NCBI RefSeq assembly: GCF_910592395.1
Contig: NC_088312.1
Location: 7,006,001 to 7,070,000, forward strand
From: Lineus longissimus
Taxonomy: Eukaryota > Nemertea > Pilidiophora > Heteronemertea > Lineidae
Direction of reading: 5' to 3'
Length of the DNA: 64,000 bases
A model generated the notes under the pieces. That model had not been told where the DNA came from. It made no database searches and worked only from the letters and a program-made list of their open reading frames with translations. Made by a program: the position numbers and the translations under genes. This document shows, piece by piece, positions 43,925-55,129 of this stretch (position 1 is the first letter of the stretch; each line of letters begins with the position of its first letter).

Positions 43925-44095
43925 TTCCATGGTCATTTCCATTGCAGGAGTGTCTCACCAGTTTCCAACTTGGGACTTCTGTACTAAAAGGAAAGGAAAC
44001 CATAATCAATATTTTTGACTTTTCAGCTGCTATGTATCACTTCCTGTCCTTCTCATTCGATAGATGATCATTTCCATTGCAGGAGTGTCTCATTC
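43925..44095 (+). repeat. Duplicated exon 3 acceptor in the inactive GMC copy
   Basis: The string 'catttccattgcaggagtgt' occurs at about 43,935-43,955 and again at the true exon 3 acceptor (about 44,069-44,088), about 134 bases apart. The first is followed by unrelated codons. The intact copy has only one. Confidence 0.75.
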
Positions 44096-46289
44096 CCCGC
44101 GGTAAAACCCTTGGTGGTACAAGCGCCATCAATGCCATGCTTTACGCGAGAGGCAACAAGGCGGATTATGACGGGTGGCATGAAATGGGAGCGACTGGTT
44201 GGAACTATGATAATGTTCTACCATACTTTGTCAAGGCAGAGAACACGGAGGCTAAGCAATTTAGAAACTCGCGTGAGTTGATCCCGCCACATCATCCCCA
44301 TACCAAGTTGTCCAACCTTCATGTTGGCGTCTTCAGCAAGAAACAATTTGGAGCGACAGCTCAACTTAGACAGTGGCATACACTCTTGAAAATAAAGCAT
44401 CTAGGTTTTTTTAGCCAACACAAATATGCACCCTGGTAGAGGTTTTCAGGGAAATAAAAAAAACCTTTGCGGTTAAACACTTACAATGTAAGAGGTTGGT
44501 CACTTTTCTGAAAAAAAACATCTCATGGGGTGCATATTAATTTTGTGTTGGCTGAAAAATCCTGAAAGTTTTTTCACAAGCACAACTTTTCTTTTTAAGA
44601 GAGTAAATGTAGATAACATAACCCCTAACTACTGTATGAGACGTTCCGTGATGATGCCCTTGCGATGATGCCATATTTTGGTGATTCCTTCTGATGGCTT
44701 TCCCCTGAAAAGAAACCAATTCCGGTCAAAATATCCAGTGTTTTCGTCATTACCCCCTTTTCCAGCTAATGTCGGTATTCAAAGAATAATTCTTGAGTGG
44801 TTTTGAATAGTCTGACCCTGGCAATAGGATGTATAATAAGAAGACTAAGAATATGTCTCTAGGAATGTGAAAACAATCTCACGTTTCGAATCATTTCAAA
44901 CAATCTAATAATTCTGTTCCAGCCTACCACGGAACCAATGGTCCCCTAAAAACAACTCTCATCCCAAACACACCCACTGGGGACTATCTTCTAGCAGCAG
45001 CAGAGGAATTGAATATCACCAGCGGTGACTATAATGCTGAAGAACAAATCGGTAAGGTCTCGAAGTTTACAGCAATGATAACGTACCAGGGAGTTATTTC
45101 TGTTAGTTCATTTGTCTTTGCCAAGGCCCGTTGCCGTTCACGGTAATTTTCGTGGTCTTTTTCTTAGAACTACAGGATCGCACAAATATTAAACAATTCA
45201 AATTGAGAGTACGTGTACCAATCAGCAGTCCGGCGTTCTGCGTCGGAGCATACTTTAGGATTGACGCTCAATGCCGATAAATCGGCACGACCAATTATAA
45301 GCAAGTTCTTCAAAGGTCAACTCAGAATTGACTGTGTTCTAGGTGTGCATTATGGCCAGTTTACCATGGGTGGTTGAGAGAGGTCCAGCACATCCAGGAT
45401 GTATCTGTTCCGAGTCATAGACAGGGAGAACTTGCATGTTGTGGTTCATGCACGCGTCAAAAAGGTAAGGAAAGAGATGATCCGTTCAGCCTTCAGCTTG
45501 GGACGAGCTTGTGGGTCGAAGTGAAAACGGTCGGGTTGCAGCTCATATCATGGCATTGCCTTTGGCACTTATTGCAAGGGATCAAAGGAGAGTATCAGTA
45601 ACGAATCTTATACCACGGCTTGCAAGTCTTTCAGCTGATCCGGTGCAAGTTTAATGCAACCTCCGCTGCCAATGATTCATAGGCCTATTAAAGATCGCCT
45701 AAATATGACAGTGACACATAAAAGCAGAGTTCATTTCTGTCCGATCTGGTTTGCAGATTCTTTTTAAAGGAGATCTTACCACAGGTGTTGAATACGCCAC
45801 TCCTCTTTCTGAGCACGTCACGGTGCTGGCAAGGAAGGAGGTGATCCTCTCAGCGGGAGCGATTGGAAGCCCTCACCTCTTGCTGTTGTCTGGAGTTGGT
45901 CCAAAGGAGCAGCTAGAGAAACTTGGGGTAAGTTGCGCCGTCAACAAGGTTTGCGGGAATGGTGGCCTAGTTGAGGGGTTTCAGGACTTTTGTGCCCCAT
46001 TACTGCTGAAGAGATGAGCGACAAATTGTTAGTCTCTTGTTCATGCTTGCTATTTGCCAGGAGTTACATCTCAACTCACCTCAAAGATGGGATTTCCTCT
46101 TTCTTTCCCAGATCCCTGTCGTTGTTGACTTACCAGTTGGACAAAACGATTGGTTTAGAACAGGTAAAAAGCCTTGCGACTTCATGAAAATTTTTCACGA
46201 GGTCTTTTCCAGTAATCGTAATACTGAGCAAGCCACCAGATTGTAGCATGGGTGTGAGCACGTGATATGGACCAAACTGGTTTCTTATT

Positions 46290-46400
46290 ACTTCTTCTTT
46301 AGGCATATGGGTGTGATCACATGATATGGACCAAACTGGTTTCTTACCACTTCTTCTTTAGGCATTTACAGCGCAGCATATGGGTGTGATATCCTTATAT
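46290..46400 (+). repeat. Partial duplication at the exon 8 acceptor of the inactive GMC copy
   Basis: 'cttctttaggcat' occurs at about 46,292 and again at the real junction (46,361), with 'gatatggaccaaactggttt' between and before. Equivalent to, but shorter than, the 76-bp array in the intact copy. Confidence 0.75.
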
Positions 46401-46542
46401 ATATCAAGACAACTCTGCAGAGAGCATCTTGGCCTGACATACAAGTTCAAATGATGCCAAACCTTGCCACGAACGATATCGACCAGGATGGGCTTGTTAA
46501 AATATTTAAGTGGGATGATAAGGTAAGCAAAGGTTGTGTTGC

Positions 46543-46717
46543 CCTAGTAGCAAGTTCAAGTGTTTTAACACTTGAACTTGCTACTAGGCCGAACACTTGA
46601 ACTTGCTACTAGGCCGATGCGCTTTTACTATCACAATAACAAACTTTTGTTATAGTGATGCGCTTTTACTATCACTATAACAAACTTTTGTTATAGTGAT
46701 AGTAAAAGCGCATCGGC
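46543..46717. mobile_element. Fold-back element in intron 8 of the inactive GMC copy
   Basis: Two adjacent perfect or near-perfect hairpins. The first pairs 'cctagtagcaagttcaagtg' with its inverse directly after it; the second pairs 'gatgcgcttttactatcact' with its inverse around 46,686. Partial extra copies of both arms lie between them. Absent from the intact copy, so inserted or expanded after the duplication. Confidence 0.7.
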
Positions 46718-48456
46718 CAAGAAACCTTCATTGTTTCTTTATCGTTTACCACACTAGAAATCCGAAGGAATTCGTCGTGAGATGGCCGCCCCATCAGGAC
46801 AATACGTCCTTCGACAACCATGTAGCTTTCATGTAGACTCCCGGGACAGTCCATTTCGTCATTCTGCATCGTCTCTCCTTATATGGGCAGGGACGAGGCC
46901 TGTCCACAGCGTACGGAATGCCCGCCAGAAAGTAACATATTGAGCACCATGGAAGCTCCGACTCTTGGACGGAAAGGTCAACCTAAAGTTGTTGCTTCCA
47001 TCTTTGGTAAGTTTTACTAAACCCTTTGCCTTTAGGTGAAGAGAGACTATTACGCCTACAAGAAAGGTCAGCATGGGATAACGGCCATTGTCATGCTAAC
47101 TAGGCCTGTAACAACGGGATATCTGCAGCTCAGGTCAAAGAACCCAGAAGAAGATCCAATCATTCAACCAAACTATCTAGCAGACGATGATGACGTGAAG
47201 CGGTTGATTGAAGGTGAGTTTTTCGCATGCCAATTTAATGGCGATAAATCGGCTTCTTAACCGATTGCGACATAAATCAAGTCGGATTTTTTTCATCTAC
47301 CGAGGTAAACTTGTAAGATGAGAATTCGTTATTTTGAGCGGGACATGACAGGCCATTGTAGAAGAATCGTTGGCCCGGTCACTCATTCCTTCGGACAGAA
47401 TTTTCTTCCACACTGTCACTGATCCACGTTTGGCCAACTTGGTTATTACCTGGCCAAGGACACACCTTGCCATGAATATACGACATATACTGCAGCTGTA
47501 CTATTATGTTCTTTGCGCAATTTAAAGTGCATGCTGTCAAGAAATTTACCAAAGAACTTTCCCCTTCTAGGTATAAGATTCATGGAGAAGTTGATAGGAA
47601 CCAAAGCGATGAAGAAATTGAATCCAAGACTTCGTGAATCCGTGAGAAAGATGCCCGGATGTGAGCATCTCAATGCGGGATCTGATGAATACTGGAGATG
47701 CTACTTGAGGCAGAATGTGCAGAGCATGTACCATCTGTCCGGAACCTGCAAGATGGGGGCGGTAGCAGACCCAACCGCTGTAGTTGATCCACAACTTCGG
47801 TAAGATGCAAGAAGCGATGCTAAGCAATGATTTCGGAGAGTTTGGGTGAAGTACACTAGTGTCAAACTCTAGTGAAGAGCATCCTGAACTTCAGGCCAAC
47901 ACTCGGCAATAACGACCGGGCTCAGTAACGCGTGCGAGGGGTGAATCTGGGCTTTCGAGGATGAGTGAAAAGGGACATCGTTCACCGGAGATTATATCTG
48001 GCCATCTTGCATGGCTCTCCCATCTCCTATATTTCATATTCTTGCGAGTGTACAATGTATAACGGAAATGACCTACCTCATCTTGGGATAACAACCCCGC
48101 TCCCCAAAACAGTGCGGTGTCGGTCAAACGCACCGAAGCACAGGCGGTATCAAGGATGAAATGGGTCAAACTGCACTCGGTCAGCGATCGCCGAACACGT
48201 GGATTGGCTGGTTAATGGTGACACAGATCGGATGGCTCGTTTGAAATACCAGCACATCATAGGTAAATCTCTTCTCATTTTCAGGGTGAAAGGACTTCGA
48301 GGCCTCCGAGTGATCGATGCGTCCGTCATGCCATTTGTGATAGCTGGGAACACGAATGCGCCTACCATCATGATAGCGGAGAGAGGGGCGGATTTCATCA
48401 AGGGAGTCATGTCAGTAGATCCTATCGATCTTACCAAGGAGAAAAAGAATTACTAA

Positions 48457-49526
48457 AAGCGAAAACTGCTTCTTTCCTTAAATGACAATTTTGGAGAAAG
48501 TCCCTCGAATCTGAGGAGTTGGGGCTTCCTAATTACATGCCCGATATATAACTGTACTTATACTATGATTAGGCTAGATATGAATTAACTACAATATGTA
48601 ACTTTTTAAAAGTGACGCTCAGATGACAACTATGTATAAAGTTATGTGCTTGTGCGACAAACAGTATTAGAGTCGTGAGCAAAAAATGCCTAAAACATAT
48701 TTTGAACACTCTTAGGGAAGGCAGCCTCAGCCCGATGAGGGCAAGGACATATTGTATAGCCTATATTATTTACACTCCGGATGCAGTGGATCGTCCTCGT
48801 CCCGTCACCCATTCAGGAAAGACGACCAGGATGACGAAATGGACTGCATCGGAGTCTAATATCATTATGACCGTGGGTTTGTCTAAACTGTTATTATATC
48901 GAACCATCGGATTAGATCAGTAATCCCGATGGCGATAGATGGCAGTGTTGGTGCCAAGTCAAAGACAACCGTTTCAAGAGTAAATGTTTTTTTCCTACCC
49001 GGATAACTTGGGGCAGATAACTACATTCTACCTCAAACTGGTCGATAGACGAGTGTTAGAATAGTGCAACTATGTATGTTTGGTCTTAACTGTTCGATAT
49101 TTATGTATAGCACCCATGACGTTCTATTATGCCATTTTACCACCAGTCGCCAATCTCTTGCCTAAAGTGAAATCCAATGTACAATTAGTGTGAAATGTAT
49201 AAAGGCGTCAATCGATATGAACGTGACCAACTGTCATAACCCGAACTGAAGCAACATCTGGGTCTTTGAATCTGTCTCCATTTTTTTGGTAACTCTTTGA
49301 CTTTCACCGTACTGAAATATCCTACTTTAGTTGTTGTTTTTGCATTAATACCGCAAGCTAATTGGTATTGGAACTTTCGACCAATCAGGCTAGAGAACAC
49401 TAATTGGTTGTCTGTCATCATACCATGCAGGCGGTGTTAGTATATGCATCACCGTGATAAAGTGTGGTGAAAGTAGTTGTTTTTCGTGATGCTGGAGAAA
49501 AACAAGGACAGTCTTGGACATCAAAC
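48457..49526. other. Gap between the GMC pseudogene and the LRR gene
   Basis: The first 150 bases are right-arm 3' flank. Further on, TATAAA at 49198-49203 lies about 330 bases before the LRR start codon and could be its core promoter. No other gene seen. Confidence 0.5.
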
Positions 49527-50693
49527 ATGCTGTCGAGTGGAACTAAGGCTAGGAACCCACATAATTATCTATTCCTTGTGATATGGATGTACATTTATTC
49601 TACATGTCTGTGGCCGGACAAACAGGTTTACGCTTACGGGCATGGCGGTAACTTCATGTGCCCAGATAAATGCCAATGCGATTTTCGATTGGCAAAGGTC
49701 GCCTGCATCAATACGCAATTCACGGATGTGAACGTTTTCAAAAAGTTACCGGAGCACACTAGGGAAGTTATATTCACTGGAAATTTCATCCCTGAAATTC
49801 CGTCTCAACTTTTGGGTGAGTGTAATAGTTCTTATACCCATCACATTCTCCTTGATAAGTTAGATTTGTCCAATAACAGCATCATGACGATACGGTCTGA
49901 CAGCTTCATGTGCATGCGGCGGTTACAGTCGCTCAAACTCAACTACAATCATTGGGAAATAAAGAACCACACAGGAGTATTCTCGAAGTTGGTCAGCATA
50001 GAGAAACTAGAGTTACAGAACTCCTTTCTCCCGCTGGTGAATTCAACGGAACATATGAAACAGTTAGGAGAAACTTTCAAAGAAGCCAAAATGCCCGAGT
50101 TGAGGGAATTACACATGGAACGTAACAATATCAAACACATCACCGCGGATGACTTTCACGTGTTCTGCCCACTCCGAAACCTCAAGAAACTTTATTTGTC
50201 TCATAACTTCATATCACATCCCGGAATTGACCCGAGTTGCGCTGAGAACCTCGACGAGTTACACTTAGATAACAACTCTATTCCATTCCTGAGCGACGTC
50301 ATGATAAAAGTCGTTGAGGATCTTCCGGAGTTGACTTTAATCAATATCACTGACAATCCTTTCGTGTGCGACTGCCAAGTCGACAACTTTTACCACTTCT
50401 TGAAGAGTACGATTCTCCTTCTAGACGTGGAAGGTTTAAAATGTGTTGCAGGTTATCCCGTCTCTAATGTCGGACACAAAATTGTTGATCTCCATGTGAC
50501 TGACTTCCGATGTAAAGATGTACACACAGTGACAACGAAACTGAATGCATCCTATGTTATAATGGGTTGTATCTTTGTTATTATTTTCATGCTCTTCCTT
50601 GTTGTCCTGTACCTGAATCGAGCGGGAATCAAACGGACTTTCAGAAAGTGCACGGACCCTTTCACCGCAACGTATTCTTCAATGTCTTTATGA
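49527..50693 (+). CDS. Leucine-rich-repeat single-pass membrane protein, intronless
   Basis: 388 residues from the first ATG; the frame is open further upstream but only with non-ATG codons. A hydrophobic segment (about 14-29, YLFLVIWMYIYSTCLW) acts as signal peptide. An LRR N-terminal cap follows (CPDKCQCDFRLAKVAC, about 45-60), then several repeats (for example LDKLDLSNNSIMTI, LRELHMERNNIKHI, LKKLYLSHNFI, LDELHLDNNSI), a C-terminal Cys cap (NPFVCDCQVDNFYHF to DFRC) and a transmembrane helix (about 343-364). The cytoplasmic end is short and basic, closing in SSMSL. Such proteins act as adhesion molecules or receptors; no signalling domain is present, so it would need partners. No close family name can be assigned. 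Confidence 0.85.
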   Translation: MLSSGTKARNPHNYLFLVIWMYIYSTCLWPDKQVYAYGHGGNFMCPDKCQCDFRLAKVACINTQFTDVNVFKKLPEHTREVIFTGNFIPEIPSQLLGECNSSYTHHILLDKLDLSNNSIMTIRSDSFMCMRRLQSLKLNYNHWEIKNHTGVFSKLVSIEKLELQNSFLPLVNSTEHMKQLGETFKEAKMPELRELHMERNNIKHITADDFHVFCPLRNLKKLYLSHNFISHPGIDPSCAENLDELHLDNNSIPFLSDVMIKVVEDLPELTLINITDNPFVCDCQVDNFYHFLKSTILLLDVEGLKCVAGYPVSNVGHKIVDLHVTDFRCKDVHTVTTKLNASYVIMGCIFVIIFMLFLVVLYLNRAGIKRTFRKCTDPFTATYSSMSL

Positions 50694-52870
50694 CTAGCAA
50701 CAAATAAGGAGGGTCCCTCCAATCCTCCTGGTTCCACCACTTCTCCGAGGGAACACCCGCTGGCGGCGGGCAACGAAAGATTCTGGGAGATTACTGACAA
50801 GAGTTAACGCTGGTGTTATGTGGGAATATGAACATTGATTAATTGGGTAACACTAGTAAGGCGGTGACACTGATATGTGATAAAGCATTTTGCGTGTAGT
50901 CTTATGCCCGATCTCTGCGGAGACTAACCCGATTGGACATTCTTCAAAGCAGCGATGATATTCAAGCACAGCGCAAGGAGTATACTGATTGGTAACACTT
51001 GAAGACTTGGAAAATGTAAAGTTTTTGATGTTATTTATCGTCACCAAGATATGTTTTACTGGATTTCGCAATCCTAAGAGTAATCCAGGCAATACGCTTA
51101 ACACTGGTGGACAAATGGGTTCTACTTATCATATCCGTAAGGTGGCAGCAGACCGAAAGTGGTGAAACTATACTTAGGAAATGATACTGGCATTGGACAA
51201 GCTGCGAAGTATTTTGGATGAGCTTACATTGCCATGTGACTTTTATGATCTCAACGCATGTATTATTAATAACGCCAGTTTAATTGGTTCAAACCACATG
51301 TACATGTACATGTTGATGTATTCCCTAGACCAACTTACTGCTTCTGAAGATGGCACTAATTCGTGCAGAACAAGATGACGGCGCTCTGGAGTGCCAATCC
51401 TTCCATGCACGGAACGTATAATCTAGTAAATGCAGCGTCGCATGGGACAGCTCGTCAACTGGCATCGATTGCAAACGGACGAGTTACATGTAGGAACTGT
51501 ATCGACTAGCGCATCGTATCGCCCCTGAAACTCATACAGACCAACTTGTGAATCTTTACCGCATGCGTTCGTCGTGGAAGATGATATTAGTTTTGGCAAA
51601 TATTTGGCCACTTGTGTCAATCATATCAATCTTAATATTTTGTGCAACTTACTTTTATGATTTTTGCACCAGTTCTTCCTTATCCAGCCTGTCCACGACT
51701 TCGGAATGAGCACAATCGGCGTATACTCATAGTATTTATGGTTATTCGGCATGTCTCAGTGTCTCCATAAATAGACAGCTAAGAAAGACTACGACTTTTC
51801 AATATAGGGGGAAACACTGGAAATCGTATCAATCTCTCTTTCACTGAGCGATCCGAAACATTGAGGGGACAGTCAGAAACGTTACACCGGCACCGTGCCT
51901 ACAGCATCTTGGCCCGCAGTGTTTTGAGATCGCATCTCGCAAACGCGAGTCAGGATGTGCCTATACAGGAAGAGTTGGCAAACCTGTGGAGAGTTTAAGA
52001 GATACGTGTATACAATCAGCGACATCGTTTTTCCCTCTATGAATCATTTTAATTTATTGGCATTATCATGTAAAAATGACAATTTTTTAACCTCACCTCT
52101 AACACGGATGTACAGCTCCGTCTCTAAGTAGCGGTAAACTACATTTTAGCTACTGCTGATGCCGATTTATCATTCATATCAGAGGCGGAGGGGTAGCAAC
52201 CAACAACGCCGATAGATCAGGCCATGTCTTCTCGCCAAATCATCCGCCGATTACGTATTAACGCCAACGCTGGACCACTCTATAATATTTTATAGCTTAA
52301 GACATATTGTACATGAACAATAAACTTTTATCCACTCTTACCGTTCAATGGATTGATATTTGTACCCTTAGTTATGTTGTCCTTGTGTGGAAAACATCAT
52401 GTTCGGATGAGGGCTCAGCATCAATATTCTGTAACAGTTACCTTGCGGATATAATGACTATTTTACATTTGAAGTCCACATCAAATATTGAAAGGCAGCC
52501 CTGTCCACATGTAGCAGGTACATAATGTACGATGTCAAGTGTCGGACAAGTGACTAGGATGAAACCCCAAGTCTAATTGGTGAAGCAATCTGGCAGTTTA
52601 AATTTTTCCAATCAATATGCCTGCATGTACATGTATATGTGGAGCTGGTACAGGCATCCCATATGGTGGTATACAGTTTGAGTTTGCAGTTCAATATTGG
52701 TTTCAACCAACTGCGGCTCGTTTTCGGTTAAAGGGGTTTATCCCCCTTTCAAATATTCCACAAAATGCATTTTCGTTGTCTGTGAAAATATGCCAAACGA
52801 CTTGCTGTCCCTTCAAAATGAAAAGGCCAGGGGCCATTGTCCTCACCGGTATTTAGGTAACAACGTAATT
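50694..52870. other. 2.2-kb stretch without a gene
   Basis: Presumed 3' flank of the LRR gene and intergenic DNA. Near 52,735-52,820 a phrase ('aatattccacaaaatgcatt' and context) recurs at about 57,170-57,245, so an interspersed repeat is present. No supported protein. Confidence 0.55.
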
Positions 52871-52879
52871 GACAATGGG

Positions 52880-53825
52880 CCTTGAAAAGTAGGTCAAATC
52901 AAAAACCTGTATAATATGCAATGTATCCTTGCTGGGAGTACCAACCATAACAACGTTATCGAATACGAATCACTAATGAGCGAGATATCACACTTTCTAG
53001 GTTTTCACTTTTTGCCCCCTGGTGTCCAAGTCAAGAAAGAGATCAGACCAAAATCCAGTGTTAGAGGTAACCTGACCTAGGGGGTCTTGTCTACAAAGTT
53101 TCTAGCCCATAGCCCTAGCAGTTACGAAACGTGCCACAGTTACGCTCAAACGGCCAATTTATGCCATTTGACCTCTATGACCTTGAAAAATAGGTCAAAC
53201 CAAAAACCTCTATGATATGTAATGTATCCTGGCTGGGAGTACCTACCATAAAAATTTCTTCACAAACAAATCACTAATAAGTGAGATATCACACATTTTG
53301 TGTTTTCAGTTTTGACCCCCTGGTGGCCAAGTCAACAATCAGATCAGACCAAAATTCGCTGTCAGAGGTCATCTGACCTAGGGGGTCATGCATAAAAACT
53401 TCCAAGCTCATAGCCCTACCAGTTAAGAAATGTGCCACAGTTACACTCAAACGGCAAATTTACGCCATTTGACCTCTGTGACCTTGAAAAGTTGGTCAAA
53501 TCAAAAATACGTAGGATATGTAATAATCCTTGCTAGGAGTACCTACCATAAAAATTTCATCAAAAACGAATCACTAATAAGTGAGATATCACATTATTTA
53601 TGTTTTCAGTTTCGGCCCCCTGGTGGCCAAGTCAAGTATCAGACCGGACCGAAATTCGGTGTCTAAGATCATCTGACCTAGGGGGTCATGCATACAAAGT
53701 TTTGAGTCCATAGCCCTAGTAGTTAAGAAACGTGACACTGTTTTTGAAATATGATACGACGGACGACGACGGCGGACGACAGACACTGCGGTGTTGTGTA
53801 GACTCACCGTACCGGTGAGCCAAAA
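52880..53825. repeat. Three tandem copies of a 301-bp unit with a hairpin end
   Basis: 'ccttgaaaa.t.ggtcaaa' marks unit starts at 52880, 53181 and 53482, so the period is about 301. Each holds 'gtgagatatcaca', 'ccccctggtg.ccaagtcaa' and 'gacctagggggtc'. The last ends in 'ggacgacgacggcggacgac' and a hairpin 'ctcaccgtaccggtgag'. Dispersed invertebrate repeats with such acgacgg tracts are common, but no family is assigned here. Confidence 0.8.
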
Positions 53826-55120
53826 AGGGACTCTGATTAGCCGGGGTGAAAATAGGCCTAGCTGAGAACGACTGATGACAACAACTGAGACATCATCAGG
53901 AATGAGTTTACTGGGCATTAGGAACTGTCAACCCATGCAGGAAGGGTGCCGACGACTTTTTATGACTGAGAATTGTATCAGCAGCTGAAACTGAGCGATC
54001 TAAACGACCAATTTATAGACATACGATAATCACATTCGACTCCGTAATCATAATAAATTGGCTAAAATACCTCCTCTCCATCAATGCCGTGAAAGATCGG
54101 TTAATTTAACCCTGTTGTCTTATTTGATCTCCATAATAGAGATTTTTGCTCTTGCTGGATGTATATTGGTGACAGCAGAGACAAGAACGTAACTATTCAT
54201 CAGTTAGTTCTAACTAGTCCTTTAAAAAAAAGAACATCGTTATAGCAGCAAAATATCGTATGCACCAATCATTTTCTTCACAATCCCGATCTCGCTGATA
54301 GAGATTTTTTCTCTTGCTATAGTGGGATCAGCAGGGACAACAGTCTGAATTCCTCAGTTAGTGCATCCTGAACACCAAGACTTTTGCATCTTATCAGGAC
54401 TTATACATTAAAAGAGAACATGACGATGAGGTTCAGGATGCAGTTATAAAGACATTGTTATGGCAGCAAAATATCATGAACCAATCATTCCCTTCACAAT
54501 CCTTATCAAACACATACCGCGGTGCCTGTCTTTTGTACACTAGAGACGCAGTGGATTGGCCTCGTTCCTCCCCCAGGAAGACAATGGAACGATGATGAAT
54601 GAATTCCCTTGGGAGTCTAATGTTTAGGTGATAGTCTCATCACTCAAATTGTGGTCACCTGAAGGGCGTAGAGGACCATTGTTTTATATAACGCGAGTAT
54701 TCATTCGTGGCAGTTCACCTCAGACGATTTTGTACTCGGTTATATTGATGACTTGATTAAACAGCACCTTGATCAAACACTCACCAACATGAGTCCTTAA
54801 CCTTCTTATCCAATTATTATCTATATCGAACAATTAAAAAAGGCATAATGTATTTTGATCTCGAGAGGCCCATCTATCATTCTTATAGCGTGTTTACTGT
54901 CTGGTTAGCCCCGGACTTTTAAAAGCTGCACTTGATTGTCTTAGACACCCCCGGTCATCGATCCCAGGGCTTATGGCATCTGCATCAATAATTAATCTTA
55001 TTTGAAAATACGCGTATAATGGAGTATTGCCTACCCAAATAAGGTAAATTAAAGAAGTTTCGTTGCCCTAGAGAACTTCGTTAAATGAAAACATGAGTGT
55101 TCTCACGGACCTTGCGTTTT
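53826..55120. other. Stretch with paired internal repeats
   Basis: 'catcgttatagcagcaaaat' near 54,235 recurs as 'cattgttatggcagcaaaat' near 54,453, both leading to 'caatcattttcttcacaatc'-type text. No gene seen. Confidence 0.5.
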
Positions 55121-55129
55121 TGTGTTAAC

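Larger units (their letters stand above)
42869..48456 (+). pseudogene. GMC oxidoreductase, second copy, inactivated
   Basis: Exons mirror the intact copy: 42869-43007, 43321-43526, 44083-44272, 44923-45051, 45343-45464, 45757-45927, 46112-46163, 46362-46522, 47036-47213, 47571-47799, 48285-48456. Lesions: exon 5 has TGA at 45375-45377 where the intact copy has GGA (in MGGGERSS). Exon 7 is 52 bases instead of 154; the missing 102 bases include the LQDHP motif. The deletion keeps frame, the stop does not, and skipping exon 5 (122 bases) would shift the frame. The FAD motif, signature 1, His in [10 protein letters not shown] and GNTNAPT remain readable. Exon 9 keeps a normal GT donor. All other splice sites look usable, so it may still be transcribed. 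Confidence 0.85.
35070..48610. repeat. Large inverted duplication carrying two GMC oxidoreductase copies
   Basis: Left arm about 35,070-41,468, right arm about 42,578-48,610, separated by a unique spacer of about 1.1 kb. Matching sequence includes all 11 exons in mirrored order, both 3' flanks (for example 'gagaaagtccctcgaatctg') and 5' flanks ('ttttgaaaatgcccttgatt'). Introns have diverged in length. Arms differ by many substitutions, so the event is not recent. Confidence 0.9.

Noticed and set aside
45374-45601. 75-residue open frame over exon 5 of the right GMC copy
   Set aside because: It is an off-frame reading of exon 5; the true frame shows the family sequence interrupted by TGA.
46675-46869. 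Minus-strand 64-residue open frame in the right GMC copy
   Set aside because: It overlaps the fold-back element and intron, with no family resemblance.
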